Notes under the pieces: generated by a model
Told to the model about the DNA's origin: nothing
What the model saw: the letters and a program-made list of their open reading frames with translations, nothing else
Database searches by the model: none
Source: Posidonia oceanica
Taxonomy: Eukaryota; Streptophyta; Magnoliopsida; Alismatales; Posidoniaceae
Assembly: GCA_037176725.1 (NCBI GenBank)
Contig: JAZBRS010000011.1
Span: 1,922,001-1,986,000 of the forward strand
Reading direction: 5' to 3'
DNA length: 64,000 nucleotides
Part shown: positions 21,381-33,126 of the stretch, piece by piece
Position numbering within the stretch: the stretch's first letter is position 1
Layout: each line of letters begins with the position of its first letter
Made by a program: the position numbers and the translations under genes

Positions 21381-23850
21381 ATGGCCCAGCGCGGTGGTGA
21401 GCCCTAGCCTTCTGCTGTTCTGGAGGGGAATTCCACTTCGGTCCTTCTGACTCTCACTTTGGCTCCCACTGTGCCTCTTTCGGCGCCAGTATCCCACCCT
21501 CTAGTGCATGGGGTGCCCCTGTTTTCTATGGGACATTGGCAGTCCTTCGCCCCTCTGGAGCTTGTCACCAAGTCCATCTTGGTGACCGCCACTCGTGTCC
21601 CGGAGACTCTGCTAACGGCCTCCTCTCCCCTGGGCTATGTTACTTTTGACACCCTTTCAGCTGCGGCGACTTCTGTTATAGGATCCCTGCCTTCTTGACA
21701 ATCTGTGTCCCTACCACCTTTGGTGTCTGGTCCCTTTTCTGTCTTGCCTTTCGGTCTTCCCACCGAGGGGACCCCTGCCATGCAAGCGCAGTATCTGAGG
21801 GTGCTTGCCTAGAAGCTGCAAGGCGTAGCCCTGTCTCTGGACCCTCTCGTAATCCCTGCTACTCCTGAGGTCCCTCTGCGGCTTGCTCCTGCATTCCATG
21901 CTTTTCCCACTACACCTCCTCCTATGCCGTCGCACCAGCTACTCACTGCTCCGGCGATGGGGGTGCAACCTCTGCCTTTTGCATTCACCCTACTCACGGC
22001 ACAGCATATGACTCCGCCATCTGGTGGCCAGCCCCTCGGGCTGGTAGGAGCGTAGTACCCCTCGAGCCCACTGCTCGGCACCGCGCTAGTGCAGTAGTTG
22101 TTGCTCCCGCACTCTGCATCGATCACTACACAGTAGTCTGCCTACCCCTACCCAGTGCATCAGCAGGTTCCCTCCCCAGCATGCATACCATCACACACTG
22201 TACCCACGCTCGGATACGCTGGCCTTCACGTCGCATCACCAGGCAACGTGATGGTGGACTCGGAGGAGCACTCAAGTGCGATCCATTCAGCGTATGCGAC
22301 CCCCACCCAAGCTACACCATCACCATCGACAGCGACCCCAGATGCCCTCCTCACTAGGATGGGCAACCTAGAAAGAGCACTACGTCAAGTGCAGGGCGGT
22401 GATCGCCAGTCCTACCAGTTCCGGGACCTCTGCTATTTCCCAGAGGCGGTGCTCCCACCGAACTTCCATATCCCGAACTTTGACAAATACAATGGTAAGG
22501 GCTGCCCCATTTCCCATCTGAGGGCGTACTATGGAGATCTCGCTAAGCTTCAGGCTGACGAGAGGTTGTTGATCCTCTTGTTCCAAAAGAGTTTGACTGG
22601 CCCGGCCCTCAAGTGGTTCACTTCCCTTGATATGGCCACCATCAAGACTTGAAGCGACCTCAGTTAGGCCTTCCTAGAACAATACTCTTTCAACCTGGAT
22701 CTGATCCCAAAGCACGAGGATCTGGTCACCACCAAGCAAAAGCCATAGGAGCCGTTCAGGGAGTAAGTTGGCCGCTAGCGTGCCTTCACCTCATAGGTTC
22801 GCGATAGGCCCTCTGACGAGGAGTCTATCAAGATAATCATCCGAGGTGCGCAGCCGGCTACTGGGGCTTTGCTTAGCATATAGCCAGTCACTAGTTTTGC
22901 ATCCTTGATTCGGGCTGGCGCTCATGTGGAGAGCTCACTATGGAGTGGAAACTTCCCTGCACTCTCCGTGTTTGCCAAGCAAGCCACCACCCCTAACAAC
23001 AACAGCGGTAGTAGCAGCAACAGCAGCAACAACATTGACAACAACAACAACGGCAACAACAACAACCACCCTAGGAAAAGAGACCCTCCAAGAGCTGCCG
23101 TTGCGTATGTCGTATCCCCTGCCGCGCCTGTCAACGTGGTAGCTCAGCCTAGCATGAATCAAGTAGTCTATGCACTTGCACCTAGGGCATCTCCCACTCC
23201 ACCAATCACAACCACCGCCCGACTGGTCTATGCTACTGCACCGGTTCGGCAAGGACAATGCCAAGGACAGAGACGGCCTTACACGAATCAGCGCCACTTC
23301 ACCCCACTAGTGGAACCACTGAGTGTTGTCTTCCCTAAGGTTGTGTCGCTCCTTAGGCTCCCCGAGATTCGCCCACTGTCGAACCCACTCCCGGTGTGGT
23401 ATCAAGCGAATCTATTCTGCAACTACCATCGAGTTCTAAGGCACTCGACGGATAATTGCTTCACACTGCAGGGCACCATTTAGGACTTAATTGACCGAAA
23501 GGTCATCATCATTAACATGTAGGAGGCAGCATCCACATCCGCCCCTCCACCAGCATCCACACCTGCATTAGGACCAGCACCCTCCCATCCTAGCATTGTC
23601 TGCCAGCCTTTGCTGGAGCATTCTAGCCTGGGAGGCGTGGGGATCTCAGGAGTGCACTTCATCTTCCCCTCTGGGTCCACTACGCCCGTGGTGGACCCCT
23701 TTGATCTCATTCAGGATATTTCTGAGCCTTTTCCCTCCTCTCTCTATCTTGCAGCAGTTGTCGGCTCCGAGTCAAGAATCCATATGATCTAGCTAGCCAC
23801 CAAGCCGGAGCGCCCCACCACGTGGCCCACCATGCAACCCCAAGTTCAAC
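21381..23850 (+). pseudogene. gag of element B
   Basis: Start at ATGGCCCAGC (21381), as in C and D. One frame is kept from here to the protease with only stop codons (first after eight codons; others near 21698, 22044, 22650 and 22866). An N-terminal proline-rich region of about 240 codons is followed by the capsid core: DALLTRMGNLERALRQVQ, YFPEAVLPPNFHIPNFDKYN, FQKSLTGPALKWFTSLDMAT. An asparagine-rich stretch (22995-23070, AAC repeats), basic residues and CNYHRVLRHSTDNC (C-X2-H-X4-H-X4-C, near 23420-23460) follow. Confidence 0.9.
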
Positions 23851-23989
23851 CATCTGTCTGCTTGCTAGCTAGGTCCTAGTCAGAGCCCTAAAAAACCTTC
23901 CCAGTAGCATTCCCAATTCCCCCACCTTCCAGCAAACATCCCAGTAACCCCCTAGAGCTCGCAACTCATGCTCCCCTGGTTGTTAACCT

Positions 23990-24890
23990 AACCAGGGATA
24001 CCCATCATGTGCCATATGACGAAGCCATAGAGATGTACGAGGAAATCATGCGGTCGGGGAGGGTTTACAAGCTTGCAACACCGATAACCAAGCCTAGCCA
24101 TCTAGAGCCCACTGTACCCCCACCAGCAAGCCAACCCTCTGGTCCCACCACAGAAGAACCTTCTGCCAAAGCCACCCCTTCCACCACCAAAAAGGACCAA
24201 CCCACGGCCGACATCACCACCCAACTCAAGAAGGTTAAGGCCGACATTTCCATTTGGGACGTTATCCACACATCCTCTGAGCACCGAGAGGCTTTCCTCC
24301 GTGTGTTCCAGGCCGCACACGTGTCCCCAACCATTGAGCGAGCAGCCCATGAAAACATGGTGGGTATGATTGCGGTTCCTCAGGTCATCTCTTTTTCAAG
24401 CGATGAGTTGCCTCCCTTTTCATCACGATGCAGTTCAAGAACTTTCGCATTCCCCTGACGCTAGTTGATAATGGCGTAGGCCTTAACATCTGTCCCTTGT
24501 GCATAGCAATTAAGCTCGGATTCAAGGCCAAGGATATCACGCCGGCCACAAAGGGAATGACGACTTTTGACAACACGCATCATCACTCCGTGGGGATTCT
24601 GATTATTCTCCTTACTATTGGCCCAGTCGTATTCGATGTGGAATTCTACATCGTCGACTTGGAACCCACCTTTAACCTTCTGCTTGGGCGTCCTTGGTTG
24701 CACAAGCATCAAGTCATCCTCTCGACCCTCCATCGCATGATCAAGTTCTGTTGGGGCGACGACGTTGTCGTTGTCATGGCGGAGAACTTCAACAAGGAGC
24801 GGATCGAGGCAGTCACCTATGTATCACAGCAGACTGCCCAGTTTGATCCCAAGCCTTCCGACACTTTGTACCGCGTTAATTGATTTGAAC
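23990..24890 (+). pseudogene. Protease of element B
   Basis: A lead region (YDEAIEMYEEIMRSGRVYKL, then KADISIWDVIHTSSEHREAF) precedes the catalytic part. A small deletion/frameshift near 24420 separates it from LTLVDNGVGLNICPL (active site D-N-G rather than D-T-G or D-S-G), VFDVEFYIVDLEPTFNLLLG and RPWLHKHQVILST. Element D has the same D-N-G, so the change is a lineage trait and not decay. Confidence 0.9.
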
Positions 24891-26400
24891 CGGTTAACTA
24901 TATCCTCGATCTTGAGCGTGTCAGCTGCCTAGCTATTCATAGGAACCCCTTTCTGATGGTCGAGAACCTCTGTCACAGGTGGGGCTAAGTGAAGGGAACA
25001 CCACTCAGGCGGTACGGCCAAGGGATCACCGAGTCGATCGTGGCCTAGGAGTGAAGAGATTTAGAAGGTCTCAGATACGACTGGCAGCCCCATAAAGACG
25101 GATGCCTATGCTCGAATAATTGGAAGATTGACATCTCTCGGGATCTCACTAACTTTACCAGTGTAGGTGTCCTTGATCCAAACAAAAGCCAAGCTGCAGC
25201 ACAACAAGCGCCGTGCCAGAGTCCCCCACTGCCGACAGAGGAGTGGGTGTGCATTGAAGAGTACTATTCAGATGAGGAACAATCTGAGGCACAGGCAGTT
25301 CGGACCGACAGGGAGGTCCAGGCACATCTAGCAGCTCCCACAATTCCACTACTGCTCTCGCCAGCCACAGCAACAACCTAGACAGCACACCCACCAGTCG
25401 CACCATTGGCCAGTCTATTTGCATCCTTGATCGCCACAACACCGTAGTCAGTCGTGCCAGAAGATCAGCTAGTCAGTTAGTCAGCACAACCGACAACAGG
25501 ATAGACACCCCAGTCAGTGGTGTAGTTAACAGCCACAGGCACCAGCATAGGCGAAGGAACAGCCAGGCAAGAGTCTCAAGAGGCAAGCAGTGCCTACTAT
25601 GTCGACTTGCCCTCAGATGAGGAGGAAGGAGCAACTGCAGAGGCACAGGTAGATAGCCCGCTCAGAGACTTGGAAATATTGTTCCAAGAGCAACTTGCAG
25701 CATTGGCGAAAGACACCGCAGAACAACAGACGGTAAAGAAAGGGAAAGCTGTGATCACGGACCCTTGCCAGCAGGAAGACCATCCATCTATCATGGTCTT
25801 GGAAGAGGAACCAGCAACAACATCCACTAGACCAGTCGAGTTAATCACTCTGCAGTCGGGAGGCAGGTCTAGGTGGTACATACAACACAAGCCCCACTTT
25901 GGACAAAGTGGGCATAAAAAAAAACACCCTGAGTTAGGCTCAAGCAGCACACCGGGCGACAACAATCAGATCTGTCAGCAAAAGGACAGCCACTCGTCCC
26001 CGGCACTCTCCACAAGTACATCAGGAAACGCGGAGGCAGCAGTTATCTCTACAACAGCAATAGCAGCAGTAGAAGGGTCAGAGATGCCCAGTCAGTCAGT
26101 GGGACCAGAGGCCACCCAAACAAAGGTCACCCACCGCACCTACAGAAACACTAGAGTGAGTGTGACCATTCTGAAGCATCAACAAGGGCGGAACGTCGAG
26201 CACATCTGCTCCTTCGATATCACAGACCCAACCTTCGAAAGGGAGATCCTCTCAGAACTCATTGCATTTGGAGAGGAGGACGATACAGGCGTAGATGAGA
26301 ATGATGAACCATCGCCTGAGTTCTAGCTCTACGAAGACGATGCAGAGGGCCCTAACCTCCATGTCGAAGAAGAGACGGAGGTGGTCAACATCAGCACAGC
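24891..26400 (+). pseudogene. G-patch-like remnant and linker of element B
   Basis: After the protease comes a degenerate version of the G-patch-like region (YGQGITESI, LEGLRYDW) and LTNFTSVGVLDPNKS, matching A and D. The acidic EEWVCIEEYYSDEEQ and a long low-complexity linker follow, with stops. Frame 25607-26326 then contains SDEEEGATAEAQVDSPLRDL and, later, TYRNTRVSVTILKHQQGRN and FEREILSELIAFGEEDD, which D repeats before its RT. No enzymatic domain is recognised in the linker. Confidence 0.75.
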
Positions 26401-27255
26401 AAAGGAAGTCAGGAGGTCTACATTAGCGTCAAACTCTCACCCCAGGCTTGAGTAGAATTCCTGGCTTTCCTCAAGGAATATGCAGATGTCTTTGCCTAGA
26501 GTTATGATGACATGGTCGGCCTTGATGTCGAAATAGTGGTACACACTCTGCCATTGAAGCCAGATGCAAAGCCAGTGAAGCAGAAGCTCAGGAGATGGCG
26601 ACCACAATGGCTGCTCAAGATCAAAGAAGAAATCATGAAGTAGCATAATGTTAGCTTCCTTAAAGTCGTCCTATATCCAGAATGGCTTGCTAATGTTGTG
26701 CCATTGCCAAAGAAAGACGATCGGGTCTGCATGTGCATTGACTACAGAAATTTGAACATGGCGAGTCCCAAGGACGACTTCCCGCTGCCGCACATTGACG
26801 TCCTGGTCGACAACACAGTGGGCCACAAAATACTCTCATTCTTGGACAGCTTCTTCGGCTACAACCAGATCAGAATGGCAAAAGAAGATATGGAAAAGAC
26901 ATCCTTCATCACCTCCTGGGGAGTCTTCTGCTATCAAGTAATGCCGTTTGGGCTCAAGAATGCAGGGGCAACTTATCAGAGGGCCATGACAGTGCTGTTC
27001 CACGACCTCATGCACCAAGAAGTCAAGGTCTATGTGGACGATATGATTGCCAAATCTAAAGAGCTCGAGGATCACCTCATGTGCCTGAAGAAGCTCTTCG
27101 ATCGCTTGAGGCAATACAAGCTCCGCCTCAACCCCAACAAGTGTGCATTCGGAGTATCTTCCGAAAAGCTCCTTGGCTACATCATCAGCCAAAGGGGAAT
27201 CGAGGTGGACTCCAGCAAAGCAAGAGCCATTGTGGAGATGCTACCCCCTAGAACC
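26401..27255 (+). pseudogene. Reverse transcriptase of element B
   Basis: Visible: VVHTLPLKPDAKPVKQKLRR, VVPLPKKDDRVCMCIDYRN, FPLPHIDVLVDNTVGHKI, TSWGVFCYQVMPFGLKNAGA, the intact catalytic YVDDMIAKS (near 27033-27059), and KLLGYIISQRGIEVDSSKAR. A frameshift before 26420, stops near 26448, 26497 and 26640, and a frameshift near 27255 interrupt it. It is closely similar to the RT of element D and less so to that of A. Confidence 0.93.
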
Positions 27256-27880
27256 GAAAGGAGATCCGAGGACTGTTGGAGTGATTGCAATACATCAGTC
27301 GGTTCATAGTGCAGCTCACTCCCATTTGCGAACCGATCTTCAAGCTCCTGAGGAAGAATGCGTAAATCAACTGGAGCGACGAATGCCAGGTTGCAATTGA
27401 CAAGGTCAAGCAGCACCTTGTCAAGCCTCTGGTCCTGGTTCCCCCCACTCCGGGACGGCCTCTGCTCCTATACCTCTCTACCACATAGCATTCCATGGGT
27501 GCAGTCTTGGGCTAACATGATGAATCAGGTAGAAAGGAACGAGCCATCTATTACCTGAGCAAGAAGTTCAAAGACTGCAAGGCCAGGTACAGCACCATAG
27601 AGAAAGTCTGCCTGTCCCTTGTCTGGACTGCTTAGAGACTGAGACACTATATGATGGCATATCCCGTCTTGCTTCTGTGTCGACACGATCCGATGAAGTA
27701 CCTCTTCCAGAAGCCGGCACTAGTGGGCCGATGTGTCAAGTGGCAAGTTCTGTTGTCTCAGTATGACATCACCTTCGTCACCCAGAAGTCAGTGAAAGGG
27801 CAGGCCTTGGCAGACCACTTGGCTGACTTCCCATTGCCTGAGTATCAGCCTCTGTAGACATAGTTTCCCGATGAGGATAT
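27256..27880 (+). pseudogene. Gypsy RNase H of element B
   Basis: The connection and RNase H follow RT: GRPLLLYLSTT, GRKERAIYYLSKKFKDCKAR, HYMMAYPVLLLCRHDPMKYL and GRCVKWQVLLSQYDITFVTQ, ending DFPLPEYQPL. Several TAG/TGA codons replace glutamine or tryptophan codons of the D copy. Confidence 0.88.
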
Positions 27881-28355
27881 TCTGTTCACCATGGAGGATT
27901 CTGCGCAGGAGGACCTTGAAGACGAGCAGCAGTGGCAGCTGCACTTTGATAGCGCCATCAACAGAAGAGGCCGAGGTGTAGGTGCAGTATTGGCAACGCT
28001 GCAGGGATAGCTGATCCCTTTTGCATGGAAGCTGACCTTCGAATGCACCAACAACGAAGTAGAATACGAAGCATGCATCCTGGGACTGAGAGTCGCACTT
28101 GAGCATGAGGTGCGGAAACTGCATGTGCACGGTGATGCAATGTTGGTGATCTCCCAGGTAAATGGTGACTGGAAGACAAAGGATCCAAAGCTCGTGCCAT
28201 ATCATGAACATCTGCTGAAGCTCATTAAGGAGTTTGAGAACATCTACTTCACGTTCATGAACAGAGCAAGGAACACATATGCAGATGCACTAGCAACGTT
28301 GGCGTCCTAGCTCAGCATACCTGAAAACCGTGCAGTAGACATATCAGTCACCTGC
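27881..28355 (+). pseudogene. Archaeal-type RNase H of element B
   Basis: Second RNase H typical of Tat elements: QQWQLHFDSAINRRGRGVGA (D has FFDGAVN at the same place), NNEVEYEACILGLRVALEH, HVHGDAMLVISQVNGDWKT and ANTYADALATLAS-like end. In-frame stops near 28008 and 28308. Glycine of the usual DGA has become serine. Confidence 0.88.
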
Positions 28356-29649
28356 ATGGAGTTACCTGCACACTGCATGAGCATAGAAGAGGCGGATCTA
28401 GCAGAAGAGCAACCATGGTACCATGACATCAAAGTCTTCCTAGAATCTGGCAACCTCCCACCTGATGCCTCAGCAACAGACAAAAAGACCTTGATGTGTC
28501 TAGCATCAAAATACGTATTAGGAGCAGAGCATCTCTGCAGAAGATCCTACAACCAGCTGCTCCTACGCTGCATGGGCAAGAGAGAGGCCAACACACTGAT
28601 GCTTCAAGTTCATGCAGGAACTCGCGGCCCTCATATGAACGGTGTGTTGCTAACTAAGAAGATCATGCTTCAGGGCTACTTCTGGTCAACCATTGAGGCA
28701 GATCGCTGCCAGTTTGTGCGTAAATGGCATAATTGTCAAATCCATGGGAATTTCATCCATGCACCCCCGCAGTAGCTACACAGCATACCATCGCCATGGC
28801 CCTTCTCAACCTGGGGGATAGACGTTATTGGAGCAATTCATCCTGCAGCCTCCAATGGTCACCGCTTTATCCTCGTGGCGATCAACTACTTCACCAAGTG
28901 GGTGGAGGTAGCCTCCTACAAGACAGTCACTGTGCAGCTTCGGAGAAATTCATCTGGAATAACATCATCGCCTGGTACGGGGTCCCACACTCCATCATCT
29001 CTGATAATGGCACGAACTTTATAGCCAGGAGGATCGAATACTATCTCCAGAGCTTCAAGATTAAACATCATAGATCCTCACCTTATCGGCCGCAGATGGA
29101 CGGCGCGGTAGAGTTTGCCAACAAGAATCTGGTGAAAATCCTGAAAAGGATGGCAGAGACTCATAAGGATTGGCACGACAAGCTTCCGTACACGTTGTGG
29201 GCATACAGAACATCAGTCCGGACCTCGATAGGGGCAACTCCGTACTCGCTTGTATACGGCATGGAAGCGATGCTACCCATTGAAGTAGAGATCCCATCAC
29301 TGTGGATCCTAAGAGAAGCTGAGCTAGAGGAGGCAGAATGGATTGAAGATCGCTGCATCCTGCTGAATCTGATTAATGAGCATAGGCTACAAGCCATGCA
29401 CCATGCCCAGTGCTATCAAAAGTGAATGGCCAGAGCATACCAGAAGAAGGTTAGGCCCAGGAGCTTCCAGCTAGGAGATTTTGTCCTACGAGCCATTCAT
29501 CTCCCAAACAGCCGTGGCAAGTTCAGGCTAAATTGGCGTGGCCCCTTTGTGATCAAGCGGGTCTTCTCGCAGCAGTCTTTGAGGACATAGACCTGGTTGA
29601 GTAGTTAGAACCGGTCAACTCTTGCTACCTCAAGAATTACTACCAATGA
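28356..29649 (+). pseudogene. Integrase of element B
   Basis: HHCC zinc module (H-AGTRGP-H near 28612-28635, WHNCQIHGNF near 28725), core WGIDVIGAIHPAASNGHRFI, then a frameshift near 28930, ISDNGTNFIARRIEYYLQSF and MDGAVEFANKNLVKILKRM, so D, D and E are present. The C-terminal part keeps GKFRLNWRGPFVIKRV, the GPY/F-type motif missing in A. Stops near 28774 and 29424. Confidence 0.92.
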
Positions 29650-31086
29650 TCGAGGCTGCATCCTCGCCTTGCAGAGTCCCCTCCTTCTAGTTTCATTGCA
29701 TGCATTTGAGCATCTCCATCCATTTTTAGCCATGTTTTATTCGTTAAAAAAAAAAAAACATGCATTACAATCATAGCCCGATGACGAAAATCGGAAGTGC
29801 TTTCCTGCATTGGAAGGAGTCTACTCTACCTCACTTGACACTACTTAGATGTCCTAACCAGTGAGGGAGCCACCACTCATTGAGAACAGGCGAAATGCCC
29901 AAACTCACTAGGACTTACACCTCCAAAGGGAGATAAAATGCTAGGGTGTGAGCGAGAGTGTGAGCCAGAAAAATACATACCTACACATGGGCATAAAAGA
30001 AAAAAAAGAAGACAGAAGCTAGCCCTAGAGATAGAGGCAGACAGCGTAGCCCTGTCCCTCCAACTTACCTTGGGGAGGAGTCGAAGCTTGCGCCTGGGGA
30101 ACCCACGAATCCTACAGGGCCTAGCCACCCCTGTCTAGCAACAACTCCCCCAACCTTAGACCAAGCGCCCATTACCTCCAAGCCAGGGATAGGGGAAACC
30201 AGCACGCCTATCTAGAAGCAAAAGAAAGATGAAAAAACAAAAAAGTAGGTGTAGATCCTCGAGAGTTTGGCATGAAGCCTGTCCTCACCAGACCACAATC
30301 CTTACACTAAATCCCCAAAATCATCGCCCATTCCGAAGTGCCACCGACAGTTAGGAGTCCTAGTAGAGTCCGGTGAGTCAGAAACCGCTCCTTTCCTTTG
30401 TAGCAGGATTCAAGCACTCCTTATACTGAGGGCAATAGAAATCTAGCATATCATTCATGCATCTATCAAGCATTAGTCATCCCTTTTGCTCTTTCCCCCG
30501 CCACTCTACGAGGCCTAACTCAGCACTGGGACAGTACTCTACCAAAGGCAGGTTGACCGCCTTCGGACCACAACTCGTTGGTCCAGAGCTCCCACCAGCT
30601 TGCCTGGCCGTCGCTCAACCCAAGCACCAGCACAAGCCCTCGAATAGATCATCATTGTCAGCACAGTGGCTTGGAATGTATGTCAGTAGCCAGGAGCAGA
30701 ATGGTCGCTTCAGAGGCAGCAGGACAACCTCGGCACATTGGGGTCCCCCAAGGGCCGTCAAGCATACATAGCCAAGCACTACCAGTAATCCTTTCTGGGA
30801 CTTCGCTCTAGGCGGACGAAGTCCCTTTTCGCTTGTTTCCTCGCTTCGTGCAGAGGAGGACAAGTGTGCTCCTTTGTGCGACTTCGCTCTTGGTAGGCGA
30901 AGTCCATATCGCTTGTTTCCTCGCTCCGTGCGGATGAGGTCCCTTTGATGACGGAATGTATTTGGATTCTGTGATCTGAATGTAACTGTAATGTGAACTA
31001 CATTATTGGCTTTGAAATGCGAATCTGCCTCTTTGATAGCCTGTGTTATGTGCCTGTGTATGATTTTGATGGGTGTACAACCTTGA
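29650..31086 (+). other. Non-coding region between integrase and 3' ORF of element B
   Basis: No convincing ORF. Contains an A-run at 29746-29758, unremarkable unique-looking sequence, and the small hairpin array listed at 30794-30955. From 31086 a CAG/GT junction (CAG 31090-31092) precedes the 3' ORF. Confidence 0.6.
30794..30955. repeat. Paired-hairpin repeat, two units (element B)
   Basis: GGGACTTCG...CGAAGTCCC and GACTTCG...CGAAGTC each pair with a following CCTCG...(C)GAGG hairpin and a gcttgtttcctcg spacer. Arms and order are those of the 79-bp array at 1-1254, but the loops (CTCTAGGCGGA, CTCTTGGTAGG) differ. Confidence 0.8.
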
Positions 31087-31156
31087 TTGCAGGTACTTGA
31101 AGATTTTGCACCAGTTTTTTACTCAGAGTCATCGGCCGTGCAACTAACTCCTCTTT

Positions 31157-31159
31157 CAG
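31157..31159 (+). other. Candidate 3' splice site before the 3' ORF of element B
   Basis: CTAAC (31143-31147), a pyrimidine run and CTTTCAG|GTGCC resemble the acceptors found before gag in B, C and D. It lies 90 bases before the in-frame ATG at 31249. The branch-point spacing is short (about 16 bases), which lowers confidence. Confidence 0.45.
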
Positions 31160-31248
31160 GTGCCTGTATTTCCTCCCTCCTTGCCCATGAGCACCCTCGA
31201 ACAGCTCCTTGGTGCTCCTTGAGGTTTCCTCATCCCTTCCTTGGTAAA

Positions 31249-32449
31249 ATGGGTTTCCCCACATTGATGACTCCAATGCACTGTTCCGAGGTTCTTCGAG
31301 GGTGGATCAGCGAACTCACCACCGATGACTGCGAGAAGCTGCGTTTGTGGGGTATACCGTCTGAGCTTTTGAACGTAGCTGAGGTGGAGGTGAGTCGGCA
31401 TCTCTTGTGTGCTACTACTAGGTTCTGGAAACCTACACACCATGTTTTCCGTTTTGGCAAAACGGAGTTGACTCCCATGTTGGAGGAAGTACGCCGAATC
31501 TGCAGCTTGTCCAAGCTTCTAGGACTGACTGTGTTCATGAGGTGGGATGGATATGTTGCGGTCCTGAGTCAACTGACTGGACTCTCCACTGTTGACTGCA
31601 AACAGAGGCTAATTTGTCCCGACAGGTTTGCGCCCATGCTCCACTTGGAGTACTTTGACCAAGTTGCTTGGAAGCGTGCCAGGCTTGGAGATGAACTGTG
31701 GCTTCAAGGTTTTGTTACTGGCTTCTTAGGGGAGCTAATCATCAGTCATGGCCGGATGATGGTTGCGATTGAGGTTGCTGAGATCGCACTTGCTACGGTG
31801 ATTCGGCAGATCGACTTGGCACCAGTGATTTTGGTAGAGACCTATCGCAGACTAGACTGCATCTCACACCGCTGCTGCCACTTCCACGGCTACGGGGCCC
31901 TGGTGCAGGTTTGGCTAGCTAGACACCTGGGGATAGAGATTTTGCGCCCTTAGAGCTCCACCTTCGAGACTTACTGCCGTAGTGGCCATGCTCGAACTAT
32001 TCGGAGCGTTCACGAGGAGTACGAGAAGCTGACAAAGCTGACCGAGGATGCGGTAACCTGGCGCATCGTCCCATCCACTGCTGAGTCATTCACTGTCTTC
32101 CTCAGCGCTCATGACATGTGACTGGTTGTGCTACCGAGGTTCACTAGGGGTGTTGAGTATCATCCCATCTGGGTGATGCGGCAGTTCGACTTCCAACTGG
32201 GTGCCTTTGTGAAGAGTAGAACACTTGAGCTTCTTCGGCTCTATTCGCTCAACTCAACTGCCACAATGATGGAACTGGCCCGCCTGATGCGCCATGGTGT
32301 ACAGTTGATAGACATTGCGGCTATGAAAGGCTCTGGGTGCACCCCTAAGTATGTGACTGAGGTACAGGAGCTCTAGCCTATCAACAAGATCCCGCCTAGT
32401 AGCCCTTTGTTCAGTGATGCCAGGAGTTCCAAGAAAGCGCAGACTAGTT
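31249..32449 (+). pseudogene. Extra 3' ORF of element B, plant-mobile-domain/DUF7745-like
   Basis: A frame of about 400 codons, open upstream to 31087; the ATG at 31249 (MGFPTLMTPMHCSEVLRGWI) is the best start. Interrupted by TAG at 31951, TGA near 32118 and TAG near 32374, without frameshift. It contains RHLLCATTRFWKPTHHVFRF, ELTPMLEEVRRICSLSKLLG, and further down GVEYHPIWVMRQFDFQLGAF. The pattern of a W-x-P / F-x-F / TLEE-like motif and a late V-x-RQF motif recalls the plant mobile domain and the related DUF7745 found in plant retroelement proteins. No role in the element is established. This is not an env gene: no signal or transmembrane segment is seen. Confidence 0.7.
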
Positions 32450-33126
32450 AGGGCACTTGCGTAGTTGTGTGTCCTATTTAAGACTTGTTGTATCTTGTTT
32501 GGCCTTTTACATGTAACCAAAACTTGATTAATGCAAAGATGTTTGTTGTGCCATTTGCTTGTGTGTTGAGTTTGCCTTTCATAACTTAATGCATGCCTGT
32601 TCTTGCAAAATCATGGCTTGAGCCGCTTGTCTGGTTTGTTGCTAGAATACTGCATAAAACACACATGGCATACGCGCATTGAACCCGTGCATCAGTTTGA
32701 ATAGGCCACTGCTCTGAAAGTATCGAACCTGCCCCGATCTCGGACAGAATCATAGCATAACTCCTCAGAACCACGAGGAGGGCACCATCAGACCTTAACA
32801 GTTCACAAAGTCAGAAGCAGCTGCCAGAAATCTCAATGCAAGGGAAAATTACGAGATAGCCCCTGTAGTTCATCAAAATATCAGAATCTCCGCAAATCAA
32901 TGCCAGAACTGCTCTGAGTGATTTCCAGGAGAAATACTCACCTGCAGCATCCATCGATTGCCCTAGGATCAAGCAGAAGTCGCAAGCTACCCCTTAGAGC
33001 GATGCAGCTGCAGACCAGTGATTCAATGCTTTGGAGCACACCCGTTGCCCGGATCTTTGTCCAGGCTGACACCTCTAACTATCACGGGACCACCTGCAGC
33101 TTTTGCCCCATCTCTGGGTTCTGTGT
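32450..33126 (+). other. Non-coding region after the 3' ORF of element B
   Basis: No ORF, repeat or recognisable motif of note; ordinary base composition. It leads into the hairpin array at 33127. Confidence 0.6.

Noticed and set aside
31087..32449. Envelope gene, because of the position after integrase
   Set aside because: No signal peptide, transmembrane segment or furin-like site; motifs are closer to the plant mobile domain/DUF7745.
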